Part shown: positions 1-9,047 of the stretch, one piece after another
Layout: each line of letters begins with the position of its first letter
Position numbering within the stretch: the first letter of the stretch is position 1
Source of the DNA: Promicromonospora sukumoe
GTDB taxonomy: Bacteria > Actinomycetota > Actinomycetes > Actinomycetales > Cellulomonadaceae
Assembly (NCBI RefSeq): GCF_014137995.1
Contig: NZ_JACGWV010000001.1
Location: 1,178,001 to 1,242,000 of the forward strand
Direction of reading: 5' to 3'
Length of the DNA stretch: 64,000 nucleotides
Made by a program: the position numbers and the translations under genes
Notes under the pieces: generated by a model
Database searches by the model: none
The model's input: only the letters and a program-made list of their open reading frames with translations
What the model was told of the DNA's origin: nothing

Positions 1-28
1 CACAGGCCATGGACGTGCGGCCCCCGGT

Positions 29-37
29 CGCTACCGT
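29..37 (+). promoter_or_regulatory. Possible -10 region for the peptide ABC operon
   Basis: A TACCGT hexamer lies at 32-37, about 40 bases before the lipoprotein start. It fits the actinobacterial TANNNT -10 pattern. No clear -35 is visible and the upstream DNA is cut by the window edge, so this is a weak call. Confidence 0.25.
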
Positions 38-78
38 CCGCGCCAGTCGCCAGACCCCCGCACCTGAAGGAGACCCCG

Positions 79-1809
79 ATGAGCACCACGTCTTCCGGCC
101 GCCCGGCAGGCCGCCCCGGGCGTTCGCCCCGGGCCGCCTCGGCAGCCCGGGCCGCCTCGGCAGCCCGGGCCGCCCGCGCCACCACACCGGCCCGCGCCGC
201 CCTCGGCGCCCTCGCCACCGTCACGCTCGCGGCGGGCTGCGCCGCCGGCAGCCCGGCCGCGGCGGGCGGGGGCACCGGCGAGCCGCAGGACGGCGGCGAC
301 ATCGTCTTCCTCATCGACTCGCTCGGCGACACCTGGATCCCCAACAACAGCTCGATCTCCAGCTTCCAGGGGCACATCTGGGGCCACGTCACCGACAAGC
401 TCGTCTATGTCGACGCCGAGGGCGAGGTCAGCCCCTGGGTCGCCGAGAGCTGGGAGCAGAACGACGACGCCACCCAGTTCACGCTGCATCTCAAGGACGG
501 CGTGACCTTCTCGGACGGCGCCCCCGTCGACGCAGAGGCCGTCGTCGAGAACCTGGACACCTGGGCGTTCGGCGCCCCGGACGCGGGCATCAACCCCGTC
601 GGCCTGTTCCCCAAGACGTACGACCACGCGGAGGCCGTCGACGAGACCACCGTCGAGGTGCACTTCGACGCCCCGACCCTCGGGTTCGTGCCCACGCTCG
701 GCTACCACGGCTCGATCCTGATCTCCCCGGAGACGCTCGCCCTGCCCGCCGAGGACCAGGCCGACCTGTCCAACGACGTCGGCTCCGGCCCGTTCGTCGT
801 CGAGTCCTGGAAGGAGGGCGACAGCGTGGTCCTGACCAAGCGCGAGGACTACGACTGGGGCCCCGAGGCCGTGGGCCACACCGGCCCCGCCTACCTCGAC
901 ACGATCACGTACAAGCTGGTCGCCGAGTCCTCGACCCGTACGGGAGCGGTCCAGTCCGGCCAGGCCGACGTCGCCTACAACGCCACGCCGCAGGAGCTCG
1001 ACTCCTTCAAGGACCAGGGCTTCACGGTCGACGTGCCGCGCTACCTCGGCTTCGTCAACGGCTACCGGCTCAACACGCAGGTCGCGCCGTTCGACGACCC
1101 GGCGGTGCGCCAGGCGTTCCAGCACGGCATCGACCGCGACGAGATCCTCTCGACCGTCTACACCGAGGACTGGTCCGCGGCCGAGACGCTCATCCAGAGC
1201 AACGTCCCCGAGGCCACCGACCACTCCGACGCGTTCGCCTACGACCCCGAGCTCGCCGCGTCCGCGCTCGACGACGCCGGCTGGAAGGAGGGCGCCGACG
1301 GCGTCCGCACCAAGGACGGCGAGCCGCTCGAGCTCACGCTCTACCCCAACCCGTACCTCGCCACGTCCAAGGCCATCGACGAGCTCGTGGCCCAGCAGCT
1401 CGGCGAGCTCGGCTTCTCCGTCGACATCCAGGCGTACGACGTCGTCACCTTCGGCGAGCGGGTCTCCGGCAACGCGTCGCTGTCCAACTACGAGGTCACG
1501 CGCAGCTTCATCGACGTCGGCACGGTCGCCAGCATCCTGACCGACGCCGAGAACGGCGAGGACTGGTTCGGCCTGGGCCAGAGCGACCCGCGGACCAACG
1601 AGCTGCGCGACGCCGTGGCGCAGGCCACCGACCTGGACGAGCGCGCGAAGGTCGTCGACGAGCTGCAGGAGCACCTCCTGGAGGAGGCCTACTTCGCGCC
1701 CGTCACCCAGATCGTCCAGCGCATCTACGTGAGCAACCCGAAGCTCCACGACATCACGTACAACGGCGTCGCCTACGCCAGCTACTACACGGCCTGGCTC
1801 GAGAGCTGA
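79..1809 (+). CDS. ABC transporter substrate-binding lipoprotein, family 5 (peptide/nickel type)
   Basis: 576 aa. This is the extracellular solute receptor of an oligopeptide/dipeptide/nickel-type importer and would be tethered to the outer face of the membrane. The N-terminus has a long Arg/Ala-rich region, a hydrophobic stretch and a lipobox ending LAAGC, so Cys54 is the expected lipidated residue. The rest matches the family-5 layout, including a region near residue 90 (HIWGHVTDKLVY) and the C-terminal lobe. The ATG follows a GAAGGAG ribosome site. It is first in an operon with two permeases (17 bp gap) and a double ATPase. An 18-bp tandem duplication near 137-172 lengthens the N-region. 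The substrate cannot be read from sequence; peptides are the default guess. Confidence 0.9.
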   Translation: MSTTSSGRPAGRPGRSPRAASAARAASAARAARATTPARAALGALATVTLAAGCAAGSPAAAGGGTGEPQDGGDIVFLIDSLGDTWIPNNSSISSFQGHIWGHVTDKLVYVDAEGEVSPWVAESWEQNDDATQFTLHLKDGVTFSDGAPVDAEAVVENLDTWAFGAPDAGINPVGLFPKTYDHAEAVDETTVEVHFDAPTLGFVPTLGYHGSILISPETLALPAEDQADLSNDVGSGPFVVESWKEGDSVVLTKREDYDWGPEAVGHTGPAYLDTITYKLVAESSTRTGAVQSGQADVAYNATPQELDSFKDQGFTVDVPRYLGFVNGYRLNTQVAPFDDPAVRQAFQHGIDRDEILSTVYTEDWSAAETLIQSNVPEATDHSDAFAYDPELAASALDDAGWKEGADGVRTKDGEPLELTLYPNPYLATSKAIDELVAQQLGELGFSVDIQAYDVVTFGERVSGNASLSNYEVTRSFIDVGTVASILTDAENGEDWFGLGQSDPRTNELRDAVAQATDLDERAKVVDELQEHLLEEAYFAPVTQIVQRIYVSNPKLHDITYNGVAYASYYTAWLES

Positions 1810-1825
1810 CGGCGGGAGCCACACC

Positions 1826-2800
1826 ATGAACGCGAGCTACCTGCGGTTCGCCGGCCGGCGCCTGCTCCAGGCGGTCGTCGTGGTGCTGCTGGCGTACGTG
1901 TTCACCTTCGTGGTGATCAGCGTGCTGCCGGGCGACCCGGTGACCAACACGCTGCGCAACCCGGAGAACGGGTTCACCGAGGAGGAGATCGCCCGGATCG
2001 TGGCCTACTACGGCCTCGACCAGCCCGTGGCGGTCCAGCTCTGGCAGTCGTTGTCGCACTTCGTCGTCGGCGACCTCGGCGTCTCCCTGCGCTCCAACCT
2101 CCCGGTGACCCGCCTGATCGCCGAGGTGGTGCCGTCCACGCTGGCGCTCGCGGCGTCGGCCCTGGCGATGGCCCTGGTGCTCGCGTTCGCCATCGCCTAC
2201 GGCACGCAGCACCTGCCGCGCCGGTACGGGCAGGGGGTGCTGCGGGCGTTCCCGTCGCTGTTCCTGTCCGTGCCGGCCTTCGTGGTGGGCCTGCTGCTCA
2301 TCCAGGTCTTCGCCTTCCAGCTCGGACTCTTCCGGGTGATCGAGCCCGACAGCGCGTGGGCCACGTTCTTCGCCGCCGTCGCGCTCGGCATCCCGGTCTC
2401 CGCCCAGGTGGCCGAGGTGCTGATCACGGGGCTCGACCACGAGTCCCGGCAGGAGTACGCGGCCGTCGCCCGGTCCCGCGGGCTCGGGCAGACGCGGTTG
2501 TTCGCCAAGCACCTGCTCAAGCCGTCGTCCCTGCCGGTGGTGACCGTGGTCGCCCTGACCGTGGGCGAGCTGCTGGGTGGCGCGCTCATCATCGAGACGA
2601 TCTTCGGCCGCACCGGCGTCGGCAGCCTCGTGCAGCGCTCGGTCTCCACGCAGGACCTGCCCGTGCTCCAGGCGGTGGTCTCGCTGGCGGCCGTGGTGTT
2701 CGTCGTCGTCAACCTGGTCGCCGACCTCGTCTACCCGCTGCTCGACCCCCGCGTCCGGCTGGAGCAGCCCGACCCCGAGAGGCAGGTGAGCGTCGCATGA
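1826..2800 (+). CDS. ABC transporter permease, DppB/OppB type
   Basis: 324 aa integral membrane protein, first of the two permeases of the importer. It has the typical N-terminal helix, a loop containing LPGDPV, then about five more membrane segments. The EAA loop that docks onto the ATPase is visible as EYAAVARSRGLGQTRL near residues 210-225. The C-terminus (DLVYPLLDPRVRL) is the usual end of DppB proteins. The gene starts 17 bp after the binding protein and its stop overlaps the next start by four bases (ATGA), which indicates translational coupling. Confidence 0.92.
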   Translation: MNASYLRFAGRRLLQAVVVVLLAYVFTFVVISVLPGDPVTNTLRNPENGFTEEEIARIVAYYGLDQPVAVQLWQSLSHFVVGDLGVSLRSNLPVTRLIAEVVPSTLALAASALAMALVLAFAIAYGTQHLPRRYGQGVLRAFPSLFLSVPAFVVGLLLIQVFAFQLGLFRVIEPDSAWATFFAAVALGIPVSAQVAEVLITGLDHESRQEYAAVARSRGLGQTRLFAKHLLKPSSLPVVTVVALTVGELLGGALIIETIFGRTGVGSLVQRSVSTQDLPVLQAVVSLAAVVFVVVNLVADLVYPLLDPRVRLEQPDPERQVSVA

Positions 2801-3642
2801 CCGCCACCACCGTCGTCGGCACCTGGCGCACGACGCCCGTCCGCGCCTGGTCCCGCTCCGTCCCGCCCACCGTGCTGCTCTCGTTCGCGGTGCTCCTGGT
2901 CGTGCTGCTCTGGTCGCTCCTGCCCGGGGTCTTCGCCAGCCAGGACCCGGTCAACGGCGTCCCCGCGGACAAGCTCCTCGGCCCGAGCGCCGCCCACTGG
3001 TTCGGCACGGACCACCTGGGCCGCGACCTGTACGCGCGGGTCGTGCACGGCACGGCCTCCTCGGTCACGAGCGCGCTCGTCGCCGTCACGATCGGCGTCG
3101 TCGTCGGGGGAGCCATCGGCCTGGTGGCAGGGTCCGCCGGCGGCTGGACCGACACGGTCCTGGCCCGTGTCGTCGACGTGCTGCTCGCCATCCCGAGCTT
3201 CCTGCTCGCCGTGGTGATCGTCAGCGCGCTCGGCTTCCAGACCGTCAACGCGGCCATCGCCACCGGCGTCTCCGCCGTGGCCGTGTTCGCCCGCGTCATG
3301 CGCGCCGAGGTGATCAAGACGCGCCGCGCCGTGTTCGTCGAGGCGTCCGTGCTGCAGGGCGGCTCGCGCACCCACATCCTCCTGCGGCACGTGCTGCCCA
3401 ACGCCTCGCGCTCGCTGCTGGCGCTCGCGGTGCTCCAGTTCGGGCTGTCCGTGCTCGTGATCGCGGGCCTCGCGTTCCTCGGCTACGGCGACCCGCCGCC
3501 GGCGTCCGACTGGGGCCTGCTCGTCTCCTCCGGCAAGGACTACCCGACGGCGCCGTGGCTCGTGTACGCGCCCGCGCTCGTCGTCGTCGCGACGGTGCTG
3601 TCCGTCAACCGGGTCAGCCGCTGGCTGCGCCGCACCGCCTGA
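2797..3642 (+). CDS. ABC transporter permease, DppC/OppC type
   Basis: 281 aa, second permease. The start ATG at 2797 overlaps the stop of the upstream permease (ATGA). The longer open frame upstream is a shadow of that gene. The protein shows the DppC features: an N-terminal membrane helix, the motif HWFGTDHLGRDLYARV, and the EAA loop VEASVLQGGSRTHILLRH near residues 185-205. Together with the DppB-type subunit it forms the transmembrane channel. A 77-base gap containing short direct repeats separates it from the ATPase gene. Confidence 0.92.
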   Translation: MTATTVVGTWRTTPVRAWSRSVPPTVLLSFAVLLVVLLWSLLPGVFASQDPVNGVPADKLLGPSAAHWFGTDHLGRDLYARVVHGTASSVTSALVAVTIGVVVGGAIGLVAGSAGGWTDTVLARVVDVLLAIPSFLLAVVIVSALGFQTVNAAIATGVSAVAVFARVMRAEVIKTRRAVFVEASVLQGGSRTHILLRHVLPNASRSLLALAVLQFGLSVLVIAGLAFLGYGDPPPASDWGLLVSSGKDYPTAPWLVYAPALVVVATVLSVNRVSRWLRRTA

Positions 3643-3719
3643 CCGGACCTGCTCTGCCTGACCTGCTCCACCTGACCTGAACGACCCGACCTGAACGACC
3701 CGACCGAGGGAGCACCGCC
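3643..3719 (+). repeat. Short direct repeats between permease and ATPase genes
   Basis: The spacer contains repeated CTGACCTG and ACCTGAACGACCCG units in tandem before the GAGGGAGCACCGCC ribosome-binding region of the ATPase gene. The repeat is probably slippage-derived. No function can be assigned. Confidence 0.5.
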
Positions 3720-5420
3720 ATGACCGTGACCGCCGCCGCGCCCGCGGGCCTCGCCGCCCCCGTCTCGTCCGACCTGCTGCGCGTCGAGGGGCTGTCGGTC
3801 GCCTACGGGCGCACGCAGGTCGTCTCGGACGTGAGCTTCACGCTCGGCCGCGGCGAGAGCCTCGCCCTGATCGGCGAGTCCGGGTCGGGCAAGTCCACGA
3901 TCGCCCGCTCGCTCCTGCGCCTGCTGCCCGACGGCGGCGCGGCTCGCGGGCGGGTCGAGTTCGAGGGGCGCGACGTCCTCGCGCTCCCCGAGCGGCGGTT
4001 CCGCCCGCTGCGCGGCCGGGCCCTCGGGTTCGTGCCGCAGGACCCGGGCAGCTCGCTCAACGCGGTGCGCACCATCGGGTCCCAGGCGCAGGAGGCCGCG
4101 GCGCTGACCGGCGAGCGCGACGCCGGCGCCCGGCGGAGGCTGATCCTCGACACGTTCGCGCAGGTGGGCCTGGACGACCCGGAGCGCGTCCACGACTCCT
4201 ACCCGCACCAGCTCTCGGGCGGCATGCTGCAGCGCGTGCTCATCGGGCTCGCGGTGCTGCCCCGGCCCGCGCTGCTGGTCGCGGACGAGCCGACCTCCGC
4301 CCTCGACGTGACCATCCAGAAGCGCATCCTCGACCTGCTCTCCGAGCTGCGGGCCGACCTCGGCATCAGCCTCCTGCTCATCACGCACGACCTCGCGATC
4401 GCCGCCGAGCGCGCCGACTCGCTCGTCGTCCTGCGCGACGGCGTGGTCCAGGAGGCGGGGCCGACGGCGGAGGTGTTCGCCGCGCCCCGGTCCGACTACG
4501 CGCGTGAGCTGCAGGCCGACGTCCCGGCGCTGAACCCGGACCGGTACCGGGCGGTGCGGGAGGCCCGGGGCGGTGCCGTCGGCGCTGCTGCTGGTGCTGC
4601 TGCGGCCGACTCGCCGGACGCCGCCGAGGCCGGGCCGGCCGGGGCCGTGCCCCGGATCGAGCTGCGCGGCGTGACCAGGACGTTCGCGGTGGACGGCCGC
4701 CGGCTCACCGCCCTCGACGACGTCTCCTTCGCCGTGCCGCGCGGCACCACGCATGCCCTGGTGGGGGAGTCCGGCTCGGGCAAGACGACGGCGGTGCGCC
4801 TCCTGCTCGGCCTCGACCGGGCCGACGCCGGCGAGATCCTCGTCGACGGCGAGGCCGTGCACGGCCGCTCCGCCGCGGGGCTGCGGGCCGTGCGGCGGCA
4901 CCTGCAGCTCGTCTACCAGAACCCGTTCACGTCGCTCGACCCGACGTGGCGCGTCGAGCGGCTGGTGCGCGAGCCGCTCGACCGGTTCGGCGTCGGCGAC
5001 CGTGCCGAGCGCTCCGGCCGCGTGCGGGAGGCGCTCGACGCCGTCGGGCTGGCCGAGGGCCTGCTGTCGCGGCGGCCCGGCGCGCTGTCGGGCGGGCAGC
5101 GGCAGCGTGTGGCGATCGCACGGGCGCTCGTGCTGCGCCCGGACGTGCTGGTGCTCGACGAGCCGACGTCGGCCCTGGACGTGAGCGTGCAGGCCGACAT
5201 CGTGGAGGTGCTCGTACGCCTCCAGGCGGAGCTGGGCCTGACCTACGTCTTCGTGTCGCACGACCTCGCGCTGGTCCGCCAGCTCGCCGACACGGTCTCG
5301 GTGCTGCACCGCGGCCGCGTCGTGGAGAAGGGCGAGGTCGAGCAGATCTTCGCCTCCCCGTCCGAGGAGTACACGACCCGGCTCCTGAGCTCGATCCCGC
5401 ACCCGCTGATCCGCGGCTGA
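3720..5420 (+). CDS. ABC transporter fused double ATP-binding protein (DppD-DppF type)
   Basis: 566 aa with two complete nucleotide-binding domains, equivalent to separate DppD and DppF proteins. Domain 1 (about 20-270) has Walker A GESGSGKST, signature LSGGMLQRV and Walker B LLVADEPTSALD. Domain 2 (about 315-560) has GESGSGKTT, LSGGQRQRV and VLVLDEPTSALD. They are joined by an Ala/Gly-rich linker near residues 280-310. All catalytic motifs are intact, so both sites should hydrolyse ATP. The protein powers the importer encoded just upstream. Last gene of the operon, followed by a large inverted repeat. Confidence 0.93.
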   Translation: MTVTAAAPAGLAAPVSSDLLRVEGLSVAYGRTQVVSDVSFTLGRGESLALIGESGSGKSTIARSLLRLLPDGGAARGRVEFEGRDVLALPERRFRPLRGRALGFVPQDPGSSLNAVRTIGSQAQEAAALTGERDAGARRRLILDTFAQVGLDDPERVHDSYPHQLSGGMLQRVLIGLAVLPRPALLVADEPTSALDVTIQKRILDLLSELRADLGISLLLITHDLAIAAERADSLVVLRDGVVQEAGPTAEVFAAPRSDYARELQADVPALNPDRYRAVREARGGAVGAAAGAAAADSPDAAEAGPAGAVPRIELRGVTRTFAVDGRRLTALDDVSFAVPRGTTHALVGESGSGKTTAVRLLLGLDRADAGEILVDGEAVHGRSAAGLRAVRRHLQLVYQNPFTSLDPTWRVERLVREPLDRFGVGDRAERSGRVREALDAVGLAEGLLSRRPGALSGGQRQRVAIARALVLRPDVLVLDEPTSALDVSVQADIVEVLVRLQAELGLTYVFVSHDLALVRQLADTVSVLHRGRVVEKGEVEQIFASPSEEYTTRLLSSIPHPLIRG

Positions 5421-5425
5421 TCAGG

Positions 5426-5491
5426 GCGGTCGGCAGAAGGTCAGGTGGTCGGCAGCGCGGGCTGCCGACCACCTGACCTTCTACCGACCGC
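5426..5491. terminator. Bidirectional terminator-like 31-bp inverted repeat
   Basis: Arms at 5426-5456 and 5461-5491 pair over 31 bp with one mismatch around a 4-base loop. It lies between the convergent ends of the ABC operon (plus) and the GH18 gene (minus), so it could terminate both. There is no U-tract, as is common in high-GC actinobacteria. Confidence 0.75.
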
Positions 5492-5500
5492 GCGAACCCG

Positions 5501-6469
5501 TCAGGAACCCACCACGTCCGACACATGTGAGAACCAGCTCTCCCGGCCGCCGCCGTCGTGGCCCACCGAGTTGAAGTACTCCCAGCCGAACACGCCGCCG
5601 AAGTCCGGGTGGCGGTCCACCAGGGTGCCGACCGTGGCGTCGAAGGTGGCCCAGTCCACGTACCCGCTGCAGTTGCCGGGGTTGGTCACGGTGCCCGCCA
5701 CGACGCGGCCGGGCGTGAACCCGTTGGCGAGGATCTGGTCGTAGACCGTCGTGGTGCGCAGGTCGCCCCAGCCGCAGTAGAACTGCGTGTTGTACCAGTC
5801 GATCCGGTCGCCGGCCTGGCGCTCCAGCTCCGCGTACGAGAAGCCGCCGGAGAAGCTGCTGCGGCCCGCCATGTCCGTGGCGACGGGCGTCAGGGTCACG
5901 ATGAAGTCCGGCCCGAAGTCGGCCCGCAGCGCGTCGATCAGGCGGACCGTGTCCGCCAGCGAGAACGTCTCCTCGATGTCCAGGTCCACGCCGTCCAGGT
6001 CGTAGGTGCGCAGGAAGTCGCGCAGCACCGGGTAGAACCGGTCGAAGTCCTCGCGGAGGTAGCGGTAGGTGCCGGGCGCCGCGCCGCCCAGGAACGCGCT
6101 GACCGTGACCCCCTGGTCCTGCATCGTCGCCAGGTCGTCCCACATCACGCCGAGCTCGTCGTGGTCGGCCGGGATGTCGTTGACCGTCAGCGACGCGTCC
6201 GAGTTCAGGTGGATCGCCCCCACGTTGACGTCGGTGACCGAGCCGAGCAGCGGCTTGGGGTCCACGTAACGGCGCACGCCGTCCGAACCGGTCTCGTAGA
6301 TCGTCTGGTAGAACGCGATGACCCGGTGGTCGGCATCGGCGGCCGACGCCGACGCCGGCTCCTGCGCCGGTACCTTCTCCAGGGCGGTGGCCGCGGGGCC
6401 CGCCGCGGCGGTCAGGGCCAGCAGGCCGGCCGTCAGCGCGGCGCCGAGTCGGACGAGCGAACGGGACAT
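5501..6469 (-). CDS. Secreted glycoside hydrolase family 18 (chitinase / endo-beta-N-acetylglucosaminidase type)
   Basis: 322 aa. An ATG at 6469 preceded by AAGGGAG is preferred to an upstream ATG at 6526, because it starts directly at a standard Sec signal peptide (MSRSLVRLGA, hydrophobic core, AxA-like site near residue 28). The catalytic GH18 signature DxxDxDxE is complete: D159-G-V-D162-L-D164-I-E166, with Glu166 the expected acid. The substrate-side tail contains GWEYFNS. The small single-domain form without a chitin-binding module resembles Endo-H/F-like GH18 enzymes as well as small chitinases. The specificity (chitin or N-glycan) is therefore open. Confidence 0.88.
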   Translation of the reverse strand: MSRSLVRLGAALTAGLLALTAAAGPAATALEKVPAQEPASASAADADHRVIAFYQTIYETGSDGVRRYVDPKPLLGSVTDVNVGAIHLNSDASLTVNDIPADHDELGVMWDDLATMQDQGVTVSAFLGGAAPGTYRYLREDFDRFYPVLRDFLRTYDLDGVDLDIEETFSLADTVRLIDALRADFGPDFIVTLTPVATDMAGRSSFSGGFSYAELERQAGDRIDWYNTQFYCGWGDLRTTTVYDQILANGFTPGRVVAGTVTNPGNCSGYVDWATFDATVGTLVDRHPDFGGVFGWEYFNSVGHDGGGRESWFSHVSDVVGS

Positions 6470-6610
6470 CGGTGACTCCCTTGTTCCAGGCGGTCTCGTG
6501 CGGTGCCCCGGAGCGCTCCGGAGCACCCCTGGGACCGTAGGCGGCGCCTCCGCCGTCGGACAAGGAGGGCGGCCGGACCATGGGGATATCCCTCATGCCG
6601 GAACGGCCGA

Positions 6611-6641
6611 AGGCCGGGCTCCCTCGTGGGGAGCCCGGCCT
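6611..6641 (-). terminator. Terminator hairpin of katA
   Basis: A perfect 13-bp stem (6611-6623 with 6629-6641) with a 5-base loop lies just past the katA stop on the minus strand. Confidence 0.75.
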
Positions 6642-6661
6642 CGGCGTCGTGCGGGGGAGCG

Positions 6662-8110
6662 TCAGGCCGCGACGGCCGCGCGCAGCTTGGCGCCCAGCTC
6701 CTCGTCGACGTTCGTCCAGTACTGGAGGAAGCGCTCACGGATCTCTTCGATCGTGATCGACTGGCCCTGGCCGGTCAGCGTCTCCAGCAGACGGGCCTTG
6801 GCGCCGTCGTCGTACACCTCGCGGTAGAGCGTGCCCGGCTGGACGAAGTCGCCGTCCTCGCTGTGCAGCGTGGCGGCGGTGCGCACCAGCTCGCCGTCCT
6901 GCGCCCAGGAGCCGTCGTGCCCGCGGGCCGGGTCGGCGACGGGGCCGCCGAACGAGTTCGGCGCGTAGTTGGGCGTGCCCACCTCGTTGAAGTGGTGGCG
7001 CTGCGAGCCGTCCTGCGAGTAGTTGTGCACCGGCGCGGCGTGCGGCTGGTTCACCGGCACCGACTGGTAGTTGGTGCCCACGCGGTAGCGCTGCGCGTCC
7101 GGGTAGGAGAACACGCGGGCCATCAGCATCTTGTCGGGCGAGATGTCGGTGCCCGGGACCTGGTTGGCCGGCGACAGCGCGATCTGCTCGATCTCCGCGA
7201 AGTGGTTCTTCGGGTTCCGGTTCAGCGTGAAGTGGCCGAAGTGGATCAGCGGGTAGTCCGCGTGCGGCCAGACCTTCGTCAGGTCGAACGGGTTGAACCG
7301 GTACGTCTTCGCGTCGTCGTACGGCATGACCTGGACCTTGATGTCCCAGACCGGGTTGTCGCCGCGCTCGATCGCCTCGTACAGGTCGCGACGGTAGTAG
7401 TCGGCGTCCGCACCGGCGATCTTCTCGCCCTCCTCGCCGCTCAGGAACTTGACGCCCTGGCGGGAGATGAAGTGGTACTTGACCCAGAACTTCTCGCCCG
7501 CGTCGTTGGTCCACAGGTAGGTGTGCGAGCCGTAGCCGTTCAGCTCGCGCCACGAGGCCGGCAGGCCGCGGTCGCCCATGAGGTACGTGACCTGGTGCGC
7601 CGACTCCGGCGACAGGGTCCAGAAGTCCCACTGCATGTCGGCGTCGCGCAGGCCCGACCACGGCAGGCGCTTCTGCGAGTGGATGAAGTCCGGGAACTTG
7701 ATCGCGTCGCGGATGAAGAACACCGGCGTGTTGTTGCCGACGATGTCGAGGTTGCCCTCGGTCGTGTAGAACCGCAGCGCGAAGCCGCGCACGTCGCGCC
7801 ACGTGTCGGGGGAGCCCATCTCGCCGGCGACCGACGAGAAGCGCAGGGCCACCTCGCCCGTCGCGCCCGGCTGGAAGGCCGCGGCACGCGTGTACTGCGA
7901 CACGTCGCCGGTGATCTCCCACTCACCGAAGGCGCCGCCGCCCTTGGCGTGCACGATGCGCTCCGGGATGCGCTCGCGGTTGAACTGCGCGAGCTTCTCG
8001 ACCAGGTAGCGGTCGTGGAGGACCGTGGCGCCGTCCGCGCCCACGGTCAGCGAGTGCGCGTCGCTGGCGACCGGGGTACCGGTCTGCGTGGTGGTGTAGG
8101 GAGTAGTCAT
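6662..8110 (-). CDS. katA: Catalase (monofunctional, haem)
   Basis: 482 aa, cytoplasmic enzyme that converts hydrogen peroxide to water and oxygen. The active-site residues are visible: His54 in [12 protein letters not shown], Asn127 in [11 protein letters not shown] and the proximal haem ligand Tyr336 in [14 protein letters not shown]. The length and lack of a C-terminal flavodoxin-like domain place it with small-subunit catalases. An AGGAAGG ribosome site precedes the ATG. It lies 74 bases downstream of a Fur-family regulator on the same strand, the usual furA-catalase arrangement. Co-transcription and peroxide or iron control through the palindrome at 8700 are likely but inferred. Confidence 0.95.
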   Translation of the reverse strand: MTTPYTTTQTGTPVASDAHSLTVGADGATVLHDRYLVEKLAQFNRERIPERIVHAKGGGAFGEWEITGDVSQYTRAAAFQPGATGEVALRFSSVAGEMGSPDTWRDVRGFALRFYTTEGNLDIVGNNTPVFFIRDAIKFPDFIHSQKRLPWSGLRDADMQWDFWTLSPESAHQVTYLMGDRGLPASWRELNGYGSHTYLWTNDAGEKFWVKYHFISRQGVKFLSGEEGEKIAGADADYYRRDLYEAIERGDNPVWDIKVQVMPYDDAKTYRFNPFDLTKVWPHADYPLIHFGHFTLNRNPKNHFAEIEQIALSPANQVPGTDISPDKMLMARVFSYPDAQRYRVGTNYQSVPVNQPHAAPVHNYSQDGSQRHHFNEVGTPNYAPNSFGGPVADPARGHDGSWAQDGELVRTAATLHSEDGDFVQPGTLYREVYDDGAKARLLETLTGQGQSITIEEIRERFLQYWTNVDEELGAKLRAAVAA

Positions 8111-8184
8111 TCAGACATGCCTTCCTCTGCTGCTGCTTGCGGGGGTTCTTGCGGGGTTCCAGCGGGGCTGGAAGGTCTGTGCGG

Positions 8185-8679
8185 TCAGGGTCGCGCGGCT
8201 GGCTGCCGCGTCGCGTGCTCGACGGCGGGGTCGCCGACGGCGGACTCCTTGTCGCGGCAGTCGGGACACAGGCCCCAGTAGGTCACCTCGGCGGTCTCGA
8301 CCACGAAGCCGTGGTCGTCGCTCGGGGTGAGGCAGGGTGCGTGGCCCACCGTGCAGTCCACGTCGCCGATGGCGCCGCACGAGCGGCAGACGATGTGGTG
8401 GTGGTTGTCGCCGGTGCGCCGCTCGTAGCGGGCCGGGTGCCCGGCGGGCTCGATGCGGCGCAGCAGGCCGGCGTCGGTCAGTGCGTGCAGCACGTCGTAG
8501 ACCGCCTGCACGGACACGGTGCCGAGCTCCGAGCGGACCGAGCCGAGGACGGCGTCGGTCGTGGCGTGCTGGTTCTCGCCCACGGCGCGCAGCGCGGCCA
8601 CGCGGGCGGCGGTCACGCGCAGGCCGGCGCCGCGGAGCAGGTCCTCGGGCGTCGCGGCGGCGGGGGCGGTGGAGGTCAT
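8185..8679 (-). CDS. Fur-family transcriptional regulator (FurA/PerR-like)
   Basis: 164 aa metal-dependent repressor. The N-terminal winged helix covers residues 12-80, and the HHHIVC metal-binding motif is at 93-98. Two CxxC pairs (Cys98/Cys101 and Cys138/Cys141) should hold a structural zinc. It sits immediately upstream of katA, which suggests the FurA/CatR type that senses peroxide or iron and represses the catalase gene and itself. The ATG is only seven bases after a TAGGCT box, so the transcript is probably leaderless. Peroxide rather than iron sensing is inferred from context only. Confidence 0.9.
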   Translation of the reverse strand: MTSTAPAAATPEDLLRGAGLRVTAARVAALRAVGENQHATTDAVLGSVRSELGTVSVQAVYDVLHALTDAGLLRRIEPAGHPARYERRTGDNHHHIVCRSCGAIGDVDCTVGHAPCLTPSDDHGFVVETAEVTYWGLCPDCRDKESAVGDPAVEHATRQPAARP

Positions 8680-8686
8680 GACCAGC

Positions 8687-8718
8687 AGCCTAGGCCCTAA
8701 ACTGGAATCATTCCAGTT
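8687..8718 (-). promoter_or_regulatory. fur-katA promoter with perfect 19-bp Fur-box palindrome
   Basis: AACTGGAATCATTCCAGTT at 8700-8718 is a perfect 9-1-9 dyad. On the minus strand a TAGGCT -10 box occupies 8692-8687 and lies seven bases before the ATG. The dyad covers the expected -35 position, a good place for an autorepressor. Confidence 0.75.
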
Positions 8719-8803
8719 GAGTGGGGCAACGGGTTTCGCCCCCGGAAAACGGGAGAGGCGGGCCTCACACCGGCCCGCCTGGCGAGCGGTCTCCTCCGGC
8801 TGC

Positions 8804-9040
8804 TATCGTGTGTGGCACGACCGACCCGGTGTGAGCCGGGTGCGCAAAGTGGATTCCATCCCACCCGAGTCACGACAGCGCATCGCAAGATGCCGACAGA
8901 GTCCGGGTCCTTGGTCGGGTACGAAGGGCCGGCAGCACCGTCGCCGGCCTTGCGTGTCCTTTCCTCGTGATGGCCTCCACCTGTGTTCAGGGCGGGGGCC
9001 ATTTCCCGTTCCTGGTGGTCGATCAACGACTTCCAAGGAG
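8804..9040 (+). promoter_or_regulatory. infC promoter and structured leader
   Basis: A TATCGT -10 candidate at 8804-8809 is followed by about 230 bases without a gene. The leader can fold into several hairpins: 8825-8840, a GCAA-tetraloop hairpin at 8880-8893 (GCATC/GATGC), a GCCGGC/GCCGGC stem at 8928-8948 and ATGGCC/GGCCAT at 8970-9002. A long folded leader before infC-rpmI-rplT fits feedback control by L20 or IF3 in other bacteria, but I cannot assign it to a known leader family. Confidence 0.5.
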
Positions 9041-9047
9041 CATCACC

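Noticed and set aside
9..1829. Long open frames overlapping the binding-protein gene on both strands
   Set aside because: High-GC DNA gives long shadow frames; these have Arg/Gly-rich or His-rich translations unlike any family, and the lipoprotein frame has clear motifs.
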